Assembly: GCA_903938955.1 (NCBI GenBank)
Contig: CAJAFJ010000149.1
Coordinates: 1-12,539, forward strand
Origin: an uncultured beta proteobacterium
GTDB lineage: Bacteria > Pseudomonadota > Gammaproteobacteria > Burkholderiales > Burkholderiaceae
DNA length: 12,539 nt
Reading direction: 5' to 3'
In this document: one piece after another, positions 1 to 7,473 of the stretch
How positions within the stretch are numbered: position 1 is the first letter of the stretch
Layout of the letters: the number at the start of each line of letters is the position of its first letter
The notes under the pieces: model-generated
What the model was told of the DNA's origin: nothing
Databases searched by the model: none
The model's input: only the letters and a program-made list of their open reading frames with translations
Translations under genes and position numbers: made by a program

Positions 1-940
1 AAAAGTAAGCGGGTGTTTTCAGCACATCCTGCAACCACAGGCCAATCGCCTCCGGCACACCCGCGCGGGTGATCAGGAAGGCAAACAGACCGGCGTTGGC
101 AATGATGAACATGATCACCGCCGACGACATCACCGACTTGCGCAGGATGGTGTAGAGGTCAGGAATCTTGATCTCGCGGTACACCAGCATGCCGATGATC
201 AGTGAATAAAACACCGCCACCGCCGACGCCTCGGTCGGCGTGAAAATGCCACCGTAAATGCCGCCCAGAATGATGACCGGCATCAACAGCGCCCAACCGG
301 CTTGCCAGGTCGCTTTGCCAACCGACAAACGGCCGTCACCATCGTTCTTGCCCCAGCCTTTGATGCGGCAATAGACCCAGACAAACAACATCAAGGCCAG
401 GCTGATCAGAATGCCCGGGCCAAAACCGGCGATAAACAGTTCACCAATCGAGACTTCAGCGCTCACGCCGTACAAAATCATCGGGATCGACGGCGGAATG
501 ATCACGCCCAACTCGGCACTGGTGGCTTGCAAGGACGCCGCCCAGGTAGTGGGATAACCGTGCTTGATCAACGCCGGAATCAGGATCGTGCCAATGGCAA
601 AGGTGGTCGCCACCGACGAGCCCGACACCGCCGCAAAGATCATGCAGGTCAGCACGCAAGTCATGGGCAAGCCACCCTGCACACCGCCGACCAGGCTCTT
701 GGCAAACTCCACCAGGCGGCGCGAAATGCCGCCGGTTTCCATGATGTTGCCGGCCAGAATAAAGAACGGAATGGCGGCCAACGGAAACTTGTTGATCGAA
801 TTGAACATCTCCTTCACGGAGATCAACATATTGGCATCCGCCACCTGGATGCCCAGCACCGAGGCCAGGCCGATCGAGACGGCGACCGAGACGGTGAGGG
901 CAAAACACAGCACCATCGTGCTCAACATAACGGCGGTCAT
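1..940 (-). CDS. dctM: TRAP transporter large permease DctM (3' end cut off by window)
   Basis: This is the large membrane subunit of a TRAP transporter, which moves an organic acid across the inner membrane using a sodium or proton gradient. I translated 313 codons from the ATG at 940 to the window edge without a stop. The usual length is about 425-430 residues, so roughly the last quarter lies outside. The protein is highly hydrophobic with many membrane segments. It has the DctM-family signatures AAVSGSSVATT (about 103-113), a PPSIPMILYG loop (about 149-158) and GIFTPTEASAVAVFYS (about 231-246). Its ATG overlaps the dctQ stop by four bases (ATGA at 940-937), so the two are translationally coupled. 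The substrate cannot be read from this subunit; the neighbouring enzymes suggest a sugar acid. The family call is secure. Confidence 0.95.
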   Translation of the reverse strand, partial: MTAVMLSTMVLCFALTVSVAVSIGLASVLGIQVADANMLISVKEMFNSINKFPLAAIPFFILAGNIMETGGISRRLVEFAKSLVGGVQGGLPMTCVLTCMIFAAVSGSSVATTFAIGTILIPALIKHGYPTTWAASLQATSAELGVIIPPSIPMILYGVSAEVSIGELFIAGFGPGILISLALMLFVWVYCRIKGWGKNDGDGRLSVGKATWQAGWALLMPVIILGGIYGGIFTPTEASAVAVFYSLIIGMLVYREIKIPDLYTILRKSVMSSAVIMFIIANAGLFAFLITRAGVPEAIGLWLQDVLKTPAYF

Positions 941-1431
941 TGCGCAGTCTCCAATTCAAGACGCTGGGGGTCCAGCAAGTTACCCACGATGCCGATCATG
1001 CTCAGCACACCGCCCACCGGCATGGCCAGGTAGGCCCAGAACATCGAGATCGATTCCAGTCCGCTCATGGTTTGCACCTGGCCGCGCAGGGTGTAGTCCC
1101 AACCCCACCAGACGATGACGATCACCAGGCTCAGGGCGGCCAGGCACACCACCCAGTCCAGCAGCCGGCGCAGGCGCGGCGGGCTCCAGCGGTAGAGCAC
1201 ATCCACACTCACCATGGCGCCCTGGCGAAACGCCATGGGAATGGCCAGAAACACCATCCAGATCAGGCTGAAGCGGATCAGCACCTCGGTCCACTCGGCC
1301 GGCATTTCAAGCACAAAGCGGGTGATGATCTGGAACATGGCCAGTGAGGCCGAGAGCAGCAGCATGGCGCAGGCGACGTACATCGCCAGCCCGCTGGTCG
1401 TTCGCTCCAACTGGAGAAATTTGTCTTTCAT
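937..1431 (-). CDS. dctQ: TRAP transporter small permease DctQ
   Basis: This is the small membrane subunit that pairs with DctM in the inner membrane. The protein has 164 residues, normal for DctQ. It has four hydrophobic segments at about 13-35, 49-67, 90-110 and 127-150. The second is preceded by PAEWTEVLIRFSLIWMVFLA (44-63), a typical DctQ pattern with the conserved W-x-E. It follows dctP after an 88-bp gap that contains an intrinsic terminator, and its stop overlaps the dctM start by four bases. Only a weak GAGA-like ribosome site precedes the ATG. The TRAP-subunit call is secure from the pattern and the position between dctP and dctM; substrate is inferred only from context. Confidence 0.93.
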   Translation of the reverse strand: MKDKFLQLERTTSGLAMYVACAMLLLSASLAMFQIITRFVLEMPAEWTEVLIRFSLIWMVFLAIPMAFRQGAMVSVDVLYRWSPPRLRRLLDWVVCLAALSLVIVIVWWGWDYTLRGQVQTMSGLESISMFWAYLAMPVGGVLSMIGIVGNLLDPQRLELETAQ

Positions 1432-1460
1432 TTCGGTCTCGATATGAAATAAAGATGAAT

Positions 1461-1494
1461 AAAAAAACGCCCGAAATTTTTGAGTCTTCGGGCG
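1461..1494 (-). terminator. Intrinsic terminator/attenuator between dctP and dctQ
   Basis: Read on the minus strand, a perfect 8-bp stem (CGCCCGAA at 1494-1487 pairing with TTCGGGCG at 1475-1468, 11-nt loop) is followed at once by seven T residues (1467-1461). This is the classic layout of a Rho-independent terminator. It sits 26 bases past the dctP stop and 30 bases before the dctQ start, inside the operon. The likely role is partial termination, so that the periplasmic binding protein is made in excess over the permeases. It may also protect the 3' end of the upstream mRNA. Confidence 0.8.
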
Positions 1495-1519
1495 CCGGGC
1501 GCTACAAAAAGCGAGTCAA

Positions 1520-2491
1520 TTACTTGACGTTGCGGATGCGGTCAATATTGGCTTTGCCGAACTGCTTTTCAAAGTCGGCATAAACCGGGGCCAGCGTGGC
1601 GACAAACTTGGCCTTGTCCACGTTTTCGACCACCGTCATGCCCTTGCCGCGCAGGTAGGACACGCCCATGGCATCGTCCGCATCGACCCGTGCACGGTTG
1701 GCTTTGACGGCAACTTTGGCGGCATCCAGAAACACCTGTTTGTCGGCGGCGCTGAGCTTGTCGAAGCTGCCCTTGTTCATCAGGAAGATGGCGGGCGAGT
1801 AGACGTGGCCGGTCAACGACACGTGTTTTTGCACCTGGTCAAACTTGGCCGCCATGATCACGGACAAGGGGTTTTCCTGGCCGTCAACCGTGCCTTGTTG
1901 CAGGGCAGTAAACACCTCGGTCATGGCCATCGGCGTGGTCACAATGCCCAGGCCTTTGTAGGCGGCGACGTGCACCGGGTTTTCCATGGTGCGCAGCTTC
2001 AGGCCTTTCAGATCGTCCGGCGTGTTGATGGCGCGCTTGTTGTTGGTCATGTTGCGAATGCCGTTCTCGCCCCAGGCCAAGGCCTTGAAGCCTTTGGATT
2101 CGAACTTGGTCAGCATTTCCTGGCCGATGGGGCCGTCCAGCACGGCGCGGGCGTGCGCCTTGTCACGGAACAAAAAGGGAATGTCCAGAATCTTGGCATC
2201 GGGCACAAAGTTGGGCACCGGGCCGGAGGACGAGAACGTCAACTCCTGGGTGCCGAGTTGCACCGCTTCGATCGATTCGCGCTCACCGCCGAGGGAGCCC
2301 GAGTAAAAAGTTTGAATCTTGATGCGGCCACCGGTGCGGGCATCCACCTCCTTGGCGAAGGTGTCAATCGCAATGCCCTGGTGTGAGTTTTGCGCGATGG
2401 CGATGTTGATCTTCATGGCGGTTTGCGCTGCAGCAGTTGCCACAAAACCTACCGCCAAAGAGAGGCTGATAAACAGTTTGCTTAATTTCAC
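1520..2491 (-). CDS. dctP: TRAP transporter periplasmic solute-binding protein DctP
   Basis: This is the periplasmic receptor that captures the substrate and hands it to DctQM. The protein has 323 residues, normal for the family. It starts with a signal peptide (K-rich start, hydrophobic core about 6-20, likely cleavage in the AAA-Q region near residue 22). DctP-family signatures are present: SGSLGGERESIEAVQLG (64-80), LKGLKLRTMENPV (161-173), where R167 sits at the position of the family's carboxylate-binding arginine, and VFTALQQGTVDGQENPLS (193-210). The start is a GTG at 2491, with a strong AGGAG ribosome site at 2503-2499; no ATG fits better. It lies downstream of the denD-like gene in the same direction, and a terminator follows it. 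The ligand is probably a sugar acid or other carboxylate; the exact ligand cannot be told from sequence. Confidence 0.94.
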   Translation of the reverse strand: MKLSKLFISLSLAVGFVATAAAQTAMKINIAIAQNSHQGIAIDTFAKEVDARTGGRIKIQTFYSGSLGGERESIEAVQLGTQELTFSSSGPVPNFVPDAKILDIPFLFRDKAHARAVLDGPIGQEMLTKFESKGFKALAWGENGIRNMTNNKRAINTPDDLKGLKLRTMENPVHVAAYKGLGIVTTPMAMTEVFTALQQGTVDGQENPLSVIMAAKFDQVQKHVSLTGHVYSPAIFLMNKGSFDKLSAADKQVFLDAAKVAVKANRARVDADDAMGVSYLRGKGMTVVENVDKAKFVATLAPVYADFEKQFGKANIDRIRNVK

Positions 2492-2519
2492 GTGATGTCT
2501 CCTGGGTTTATAAGTAGCT

Positions 2520-2538
2520 AAAGTTGTATGACAACTTT
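2520..2538. repeat. Perfect inverted repeat in the denD-dctP gap
   Basis: AAAGTTGT (2520-2527) and ACAACTTT (2531-2538) form a perfect 8-bp inverted repeat with a 3-base spacer in the 53-bp gap ahead of dctP. In the minus-strand transcript it would fold as a short A/U-rich hairpin. No T-run follows, so it is not a terminator in that direction. On the minus strand it overlaps TTGTCA (2534-2529), which lies 16 bp from TATAAA (2512-2507), a promoter-like pair. However, the expected transcript start would fall inside the dctP ribosome site, which argues against that promoter. The element could be an operator, a processing site or chance. Confidence 0.5.
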
Positions 2539-2544
2539 TGAATA

Positions 2545-3600
2545 TTATCGGCTTGCCGGTTTCACGGCATCGGTGTTTTCCCTGACGTACTCCCTGATAA
2601 TTTCTTCAAAACTGGTCTCGGGCAGCAAGCCCAATCCGCGCGCCCGCTCGGCATGAATCACCGCCGGCCAGGCGTTAACAATGCTGTTGATCGCCGGGTC
2701 CGGCGTCCAGTCGATCAGGGCCGCCACCGCAGGCCCGGCGACACGCGCCAGCGCCTGCGCCATCTCGCCGGGGGTGGTGGTCAGGGCCGGTAAATTCAGG
2801 CCGGTGCGCGGTCCCCAGGCGGCGTCGCTGGCCTCGGCGGCACAGACCAGACCCAGCACCGTGCGACCGGGTGAAGACAGGGCCACCGGCGTCTCGGGCG
2901 GCACCGGGCAGATCGCCCGCACCCCCGCCAGCGGCTCACGCAGCATGCCGCTCAAAAAGCTCGACGCCGCACCGTTGGGGCGCCCCGGGCGCACGCTGAC
3001 CGTCATCAGGCGCACGTTGCGGCCTTGCACAAAACCTTTGCGCGTGTAGTCGGCCACCAGTTGCTCACCAATAAATTTCTGGATGCCGTAGCTGCTTTGC
3101 GGCGTCGGCAAGGTGTTGTCTTCAATCGCCGGTGGCAGCGGTTGCGCAGCGGTGTTGCCAAAGACGGCCAGCGAGCTGGCAAACACCACCATCGGTTTTG
3201 TTTTCAGGGCGCGGCAGCTCTCCAGCAGTGTCAGCGTAGCGGCAAAGTTGCTGCGCATGCCGAGGTCAAAATCAGCCTCGCATTCGCCGCTGACCGCTGC
3301 GGCCAGATGGAACACCACCGCGGTCTGGGCGGTCACGACCGGCGTGGCCGAGTCTTTCGCCTCCAGCAGCGCATTGAGGTCGCCGATCAAGGCGGTGACG
3401 CGGGCGTCAGCCATCAGGTCGTCAGGCGGTGCCGCACGGTCTACCAGCGTGATGCGGCCGATGGCCACCGGGGCTGCGCCAGCGAGCGACAGCTGGCCTT
3501 GTGCCAGCAGGGTGCGCGCCAGGCGCACGCCCAGAAAGCCGGCACCGCCGGTGATCACGATCTGGCAGGGTGGGGTGGTTGGGGGGTTTTGAATCGACAT
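2545..3600 (-). CDS. denD: NAD-dependent sugar-acid dehydrogenase/epimerase, DenD-like extended SDR
   Basis: This extended short-chain dehydrogenase of 351 residues closely follows the pattern I know for D-erythronate dehydrogenase (DenD), which oxidises a four-carbon sugar acid at C2 with NAD+. Visible elements are the glycine-rich nucleotide motif TGGAGFLG (17-24), an acidic residue D54 at the end of strand 2 (LVDR, fitting NAD rather than NADP), HLAAAVSGECEADFDLGMRSN (98-118), a serine pair (142-143) and the catalytic Y171-x3-K175 in SSYGIQK. RPGRPNGAASSFLSGMLREP (204-223) is a distinctive DenD-like stretch. The ATG at 3600 has a good GAGGAG site. It begins 21 bases after the DapA-family gene, clearly in the same operon. 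The family is secure. The substrate is not: no OtnK or OtnI partner gene is visible here, and a five- or six-carbon acid or its keto derivative is equally possible. Confidence 0.85.
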   Translation of the reverse strand: MSIQNPPTTPPCQIVITGGAGFLGVRLARTLLAQGQLSLAGAAPVAIGRITLVDRAAPPDDLMADARVTALIGDLNALLEAKDSATPVVTAQTAVVFHLAAAVSGECEADFDLGMRSNFAATLTLLESCRALKTKPMVVFASSLAVFGNTAAQPLPPAIEDNTLPTPQSSYGIQKFIGEQLVADYTRKGFVQGRNVRLMTVSVRPGRPNGAASSFLSGMLREPLAGVRAICPVPPETPVALSSPGRTVLGLVCAAEASDAAWGPRTGLNLPALTTTPGEMAQALARVAGPAVAALIDWTPDPAINSIVNAWPAVIHAERARGLGLLPETSFEEIIREYVRENTDAVKPASR

Positions 3601-3621
3601 GAAGACTCCTCGTTAATTTGT

Positions 3622-4551
3622 TTAATGACCCCAGCGCAGCACCATCGGGTCCAGGCGCTGGGCGACTTCGATCAGGCCGGCACGCACGGCCGGGTGCATG
3701 CTGGGCCAGGGGTGGCGCGGCGCTTCGCAGGCAATCACGCCACCGGCTTTCATCAGCGCCTTGGCGCTCAGGATGCCGCCCTGGCGGTTTTCATAGTTGA
3801 TCAACGGCAGCCATTGCTGGTACAGCGCCATGGCCTGCTCGCGCTGGCCGGCCGCGTAGGCGTCCACGATCCGGCGGATGCCGTCGGGGTAGCCGCCGCC
3901 GGTCATGGCGCCGGTGGCCCCGGCGTCCAGATCGGGCAGCAGGGTGATGGCTTCCTCGCCGTCCCACGGGCCTTCAATGGCGGAGCCACCCAAGCGAATC
4001 AGCTCACGCAACTTGGAGGCGGCGCCGGCGGTTTCGATCTTGAAGTACGCCACCTGTTGAATCTCTTTCGCCATGCGGGCCAGAAAGGCGGCCGACAGCG
4101 GCGTGCCACTGGCGGGCGCATCCTGAATCATGATCGGGATGTCCAGCGCATCGGACAGGCCGGCGTAGAACTCGTAAATCTTGTCCTCGGACACGCGGAA
4201 GGTGGCGCCGTGGTACGGCGGCATCACCATCACCATGGCCGCGCCCTGCGCCTGCGCCCGCAGACTGCGCTGGGCACACACCTGGGTGCTGAAGTGGGTG
4301 GTGGTGACGATCACCGGCACCCGGCCCGCGACGTGTTCCAGCATGGTGCGGGTCAGGATTTCGCGCTCGTCGTCCGACAGCAAAAACTGCTCGGAGAAGT
4401 TGGCCAGGATGCACAGGCCGTTGGCGCCGGCGTCGATCATGAAATCGACACAGCGTTTCTGGCTGGCGAGGTCCAGTTCACCATTCTCATGAAAGGTGGT
4501 GGGCACGACCGGGAAAACGCCTTGGTAGCGGGCTGGAATGTTTGAGCTCAT
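3622..4551 (-). CDS. DapA-family class I lyase/dehydratase, probably acting on a 2-keto-3-deoxy sugar acid
   Basis: This 309-residue protein belongs to the dihydrodipicolinate synthase/N-acetylneuraminate lyase superfamily. These are cytosolic TIM barrels that hold a 2-keto acid as a Schiff base. The start GVFPVVPTTF (11-20), the GANGLCILANFSEQFLLSDDERE segment (42-63) and the Schiff-base lysine K171 in AYFKIE fit the family. At the place where classic members carry the catalytic tyrosine (YNxP) this protein has QDAP (143-146). The residue is therefore missing, which argues against lysine biosynthesis or a classic aldolase. With the IlvD-type dehydratase 24 bp upstream, an L-2-keto-3-deoxyarabonate dehydratase-like role, giving a 2-ketoglutarate semialdehyde type product, is the best guess; an aldolase cannot be excluded. 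The ATG at 4551 is preceded by GGTGA. Confidence 0.85.
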   Translation of the reverse strand: MSSNIPARYQGVFPVVPTTFHENGELDLASQKRCVDFMIDAGANGLCILANFSEQFLLSDDEREILTRTMLEHVAGRVPVIVTTTHFSTQVCAQRSLRAQAQGAAMVMVMPPYHGATFRVSEDKIYEFYAGLSDALDIPIMIQDAPASGTPLSAAFLARMAKEIQQVAYFKIETAGAASKLRELIRLGGSAIEGPWDGEEAITLLPDLDAGATGAMTGGGYPDGIRRIVDAYAAGQREQAMALYQQWLPLINYENRQGGILSAKALMKAGGVIACEAPRHPWPSMHPAVRAGLIEVAQRLDPMVLRWGH

Positions 4552-4575
4552 GCGATCACCGTTTGAATAGTCGGG

Positions 4576-6324
4576 TCAGTGCGAATGTTTGGGCACGGCG
4601 GCGCCACGGCAGCCGACCAGAAAGTCGAAGTCGCAGCCTTCATCGGCTTGCAGCACCTTGTCGATATAGAGCTGCTGGTAGCCGCTCTTGGGCGTTGCCA
4701 CGGCTTGCGCCTGCTGGGCTTCACGCGCCACATGGCGCTGGGCGATTTCTTCATCGCTCACTTCCAGATGCAGCTTGCCGGCGGCGCTGTCCAATTCAAT
4801 CCAGTCACCGTCGCGCACAATCGCCAGCGGGCCACCGGCAGCGGCTTCAGGCGCGACGTGCAACACCACCGTGCCGTAAGCGGTGCCGCTCATGCGGGCG
4901 TCCGAGATGCGCACCATGTCGGTGATGCCTTGCGCCAGCAGCTTGGGCGGCAAGCCCATGTTGCCGACTTCGGCCATGCCGGGATAGCCCTTGGGGCCAC
5001 AGTTTTTCAGCACCATCACGGAGTTGGCATCGACGTCGAGGTCGGGGTCGCCAATGCGCGCTTTGTAGTGGTCAAAATCCTCAAACACCACGGCTTGGCC
5101 GCGGTGTTTCATCAGCGCCGGGGTGGCGGCGGAGGGCTTCAGCACCGCGCCGCGCGGCGACAGGTTGCCGCGCAAGATGCACATGCTGCCATCGGCCACC
5201 AGCGGTTTGTCCAGCGGGCGAATCACTTCGGCGTTGTGGATGGGGGCGTCCAGCACGTTGTCCCAGATCGACTTGCCGTTGACGGTGAGCGCGTCCTTGT
5301 GCGGCAGCAAGCCGCCCTCGCCCAAGCGGCGCAACACGCCGGGCAAACCGCCGGCGTAGTAAAAATCTTCCATCAGAAAACGGCCCGACGGCTGCAGGTC
5401 GACCAGCGTGGGCGTGCCCTTGCCGACGTGAGTCCAGTCTTCGAGTTCCAGCGGCACGCCGATGCGTCCGGCAATCGCCTTGAGGTGAATCACGGCGTTG
5501 GTGGAGCCGCCAATGGCGGCGTTGACACGGATCGCGTTCTCGAATGCCTCGCGCGTCAGCACCTTGGACAGTTTCAGGTCTTCCCAGACCATGTCCACAA
5601 TGCGCATGCCCGACATGTGCGCCAGCACGTAGCGCCGTGCATCGACCGCTGGAATGGCGGCGTTGTGCGGCAGCGAGGTGCCCAGCGCCTCGGCCATGCA
5701 GGCCATGGTGGAGGCCGTGCCCATGGTGTTGCAGGTGCCGGCCGAGCGCGACATACCGGCTTCGGCCGACATGAACTCATTGAGCGAGATTTTGCCGGCC
5801 TTGACCGCTTCGTGTAATTGCCAGACCACGGTGCCGGAGCCAATGTCGCGGCCTTCGTGCTTGCCGTTCAGCATCGGGCCACCGGTGACGACGATGGTCG
5901 GAATGTCGCAACTGGCCGCGCCCATCAGCAAGGCGGGCGTGGTCTTGTCGCAGCCCACCAGCAGCACCACGGCGTCCATCGGGTTGCCGCGAATCGACTC
6001 TTCCACGTCCATGCTGGCGAGGTTGCGCGTCAGCATGGCGGTCGGGCGCAGGTTGGACTCGCCGTTGGAAAACACCGGGAACTCGACCGGGAAACCACCG
6101 GCCTCGGAAATGCCGCGCTTGACATGCTCAGCAATCTTGCGGAAATGGGCGTTGCAGGGGGTCAGCTCGCTCCAGGTGTTGCAGATGCCGATGATGGGTT
6201 TGCCCTGGAACTCGTGGTCAGGAATGCCCTGGTTCTTCATCCAGCTGCGGTACATGAAGCCATTTTTGTCAGCAGTTCCAAACCACGCGGCAGAGCGCAA
6301 TGGGCGTTTTTTCGAGTCAGACAT
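4576..6324 (-). CDS. IlvD/Edd-family sugar-acid dehydratase (L-arabinonate dehydratase type)
   Basis: This cytosolic iron-sulfur enzyme removes water from an aldonate to give a 2-keto-3-deoxy acid. From the chosen start it has 582 residues, the usual length for L-arabinonate/D-xylonate-type dehydratases. The N-terminal AWFGTADKNGFMYRSWMKNQ (13-32) is typical of that sugar-acid branch rather than of the valine-pathway IlvD. Cluster ligands are C57 (WSELTPC), C125 (GCDKTTP) and C198 (GTCNTMG), with metal-binding residues expected around K127. The catalytic serine lies in DARMSGTAYG (S about 479). I chose the ATG at 6324 because it matches the family start and has a GGAG ribosome site; the frame is open further up to 6393, but that extension has no homology I recognise. 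It is the first gene of the operon and divergent from the LysR gene. L-arabinonate, D-galactonate or a related acid are the likely substrates. Confidence 0.92.
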   Translation of the reverse strand: MSDSKKRPLRSAAWFGTADKNGFMYRSWMKNQGIPDHEFQGKPIIGICNTWSELTPCNAHFRKIAEHVKRGISEAGGFPVEFPVFSNGESNLRPTAMLTRNLASMDVEESIRGNPMDAVVLLVGCDKTTPALLMGAASCDIPTIVVTGGPMLNGKHEGRDIGSGTVVWQLHEAVKAGKISLNEFMSAEAGMSRSAGTCNTMGTASTMACMAEALGTSLPHNAAIPAVDARRYVLAHMSGMRIVDMVWEDLKLSKVLTREAFENAIRVNAAIGGSTNAVIHLKAIAGRIGVPLELEDWTHVGKGTPTLVDLQPSGRFLMEDFYYAGGLPGVLRRLGEGGLLPHKDALTVNGKSIWDNVLDAPIHNAEVIRPLDKPLVADGSMCILRGNLSPRGAVLKPSAATPALMKHRGQAVVFEDFDHYKARIGDPDLDVDANSVMVLKNCGPKGYPGMAEVGNMGLPPKLLAQGITDMVRISDARMSGTAYGTVVLHVAPEAAAGGPLAIVRDGDWIELDSAAGKLHLEVSDEEIAQRHVAREAQQAQAVATPKSGYQQLYIDKVLQADEGCDFDFLVGCRGAAVPKHSH

Positions 6325-6402
6325 CGGTGTCTCCATGAAGTCGTTATGGGTTACAAGCGGCCAAATGTTAGGGACTTCTGGAATACAACACAAATGAATT
6401 AA

Positions 6403-6419
6403 TATCGGTAAACGATACC
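6403..6419. promoter_or_regulatory. Candidate operator between the sugar-acid operon and its LysR gene
   Basis: The 116-bp divergent gap holds two overlapping perfect dyads: TATCG-N5-CGATA (6403-6417) and GGTA-N5-TACC (6407-6419). A further GATATC lies at 6426-6431. LysR-type regulators usually bind dyads in such shared promoter regions, so this is the best candidate site for the adjacent regulator acting on both directions. No convincing -35/-10 pair was found for either gene. Confidence 0.5.
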
Positions 6420-6440
6420 TTTTAAGATATCAATCAACCC

Positions 6441-7439
6441 ATGCTAAAGCCCATGACTGACAACGACGCGGCGCGGCGCACGCGCACCAAACTCAAAATC
6501 CGCCAGATGTTCCTGCTGATCGCGCTGGACGAGGCGCGCAACCTGCACCAGGCGGCACGCGAGACGCACATGAGCCAGCCGGCCGCATCCAAGATGCTGA
6601 AAGACATTGAGGAGCTGTTTGGCGTGCCATTTTTCGAGCGCCTGCCGCGCGGCGTGCGGCCCACGCTGTATGGCGAAACCATGATTCGCCATGTGCGGAT
6701 GGCGCTGACCAACCTGTCGCAAGGCCAGGACTCGATTGCCACGCTGCAGGCCGGGCTGACCGGGCAAGTGGACGTTGGCGTGATCATCACCGCCTCGATG
6801 ACCCTGGTGCCGCAAGCCATCATGCGCACCAAGGCGCAGGCGCCCAAACTGGGCATCAGCGTTGAGGTGGAGACCAGCCATGTGCTGATGGCGCGGCTGA
6901 AACGCGGTGAACTCGATTTTTTGATCGCCCGCATTCTGGACCAGGAAGACGACTCGGACCTCTTGTACGAAGACCTGTCCGAGGAAACCGAATGCGCGGT
7001 GGCGCGCCTGGGGCACCCCCTGCTGGCGCGCACCGACCTGACCTTACAAGACCTGGCCGACGCCAGCTGGATTTTGTCGCCGCTCGGCAGCATTCTGCGT
7101 CACCGCTTTGACATGATGTTTCGCCGCATTGACCTGGAAACCCCCACCAATGTGGTGGAGACCACCGCCATGTCGGTCATCAAGAGTCTGCTGCAACAAA
7201 CCGATTTTCTGCATGTGATGCCGGTGGATGTAGCGCGCTATTACGTCAATTCCAACGAGCTGGCCATGCTGCCGATCGAGCTGCCCTGCAAGATGGACAG
7301 CTTCGGCATCATCATGCGGCGCGACCATGTGCTGTCACCCGGCGCGCAACGGCTGCTCGGGCAGGTGCGCGAGGTGGCCGCCGAGATTTATCAGGGCGAC
7401 GGATCGCCCGCCCGCCCCGCCGGCGCTACGGGCGCATAA
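6441..7439 (+). CDS. LysR-family transcriptional regulator of the sugar-acid operon
   Basis: This 332-residue DNA-binding regulator has the N-terminal winged helix-turn-helix of the LysR family: LHQAARETHMSQPAASKMLKDIEELFGVPFFERLPRGVRPTLYG (about 35-78). A ligand-binding domain follows, of the type whose sugar-acid or aromatic effectors switch expression (LTGQVDVGVIITAS onward). It is divergent from the dehydratase operon with a 116-bp gap, the standard layout of a LysR gene and its target. It is therefore probably an activator responding to the transported acid or its keto derivative. The ATG at 6441 has no clear ribosome site; the ATG at 6453 is an alternative start that would remove four residues. 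The gene runs convergent into hemN, leaving 34 bp with no visible terminator. Confidence 0.93.
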   Translation: MLKPMTDNDAARRTRTKLKIRQMFLLIALDEARNLHQAARETHMSQPAASKMLKDIEELFGVPFFERLPRGVRPTLYGETMIRHVRMALTNLSQGQDSIATLQAGLTGQVDVGVIITASMTLVPQAIMRTKAQAPKLGISVEVETSHVLMARLKRGELDFLIARILDQEDDSDLLYEDLSEETECAVARLGHPLLARTDLTLQDLADASWILSPLGSILRHRFDMMFRRIDLETPTNVVETTAMSVIKSLLQQTDFLHVMPVDVARYYVNSNELAMLPIELPCKMDSFGIIMRRDHVLSPGAQRLLGQVREVAAEIYQGDGSPARPAGATGA

Positions 7440-7473
7440 CGGCAAGGCGTGCGGGACGCAGGCTGGCGATGGC

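Noticed and set aside
2507..2534. Promoter-like pair TTGTCA-N16-TATAAA just before dctP
   Set aside because: The hexamers are good, but the predicted transcript start falls within the dctP ribosome site, so it would be non-functional unless the start is unusually close.
3025..4545. Very long plus-strand open frame (506 codons) opposite the denD-like and DapA-family genes
   Set aside because: It is His/Arg/Gln-rich with no recognisable domain and mirrors the codon bias of two well-supported minus-strand genes; it is a shadow frame.
4579..5817. Plus-strand open frame of 412 codons opposite the dehydratase
   Set aside because: Composition is typical of antisense shadow (Val/His/Gly/Gln-rich) and the dehydratase on the other strand has all family motifs.
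6325..6393. Upstream extension of the dehydratase to the ATG at 6393
   Set aside because: The extra 23 residues do not look like the family N-terminus, while the ATG at 6324 has a GGAG site and matches the family start.
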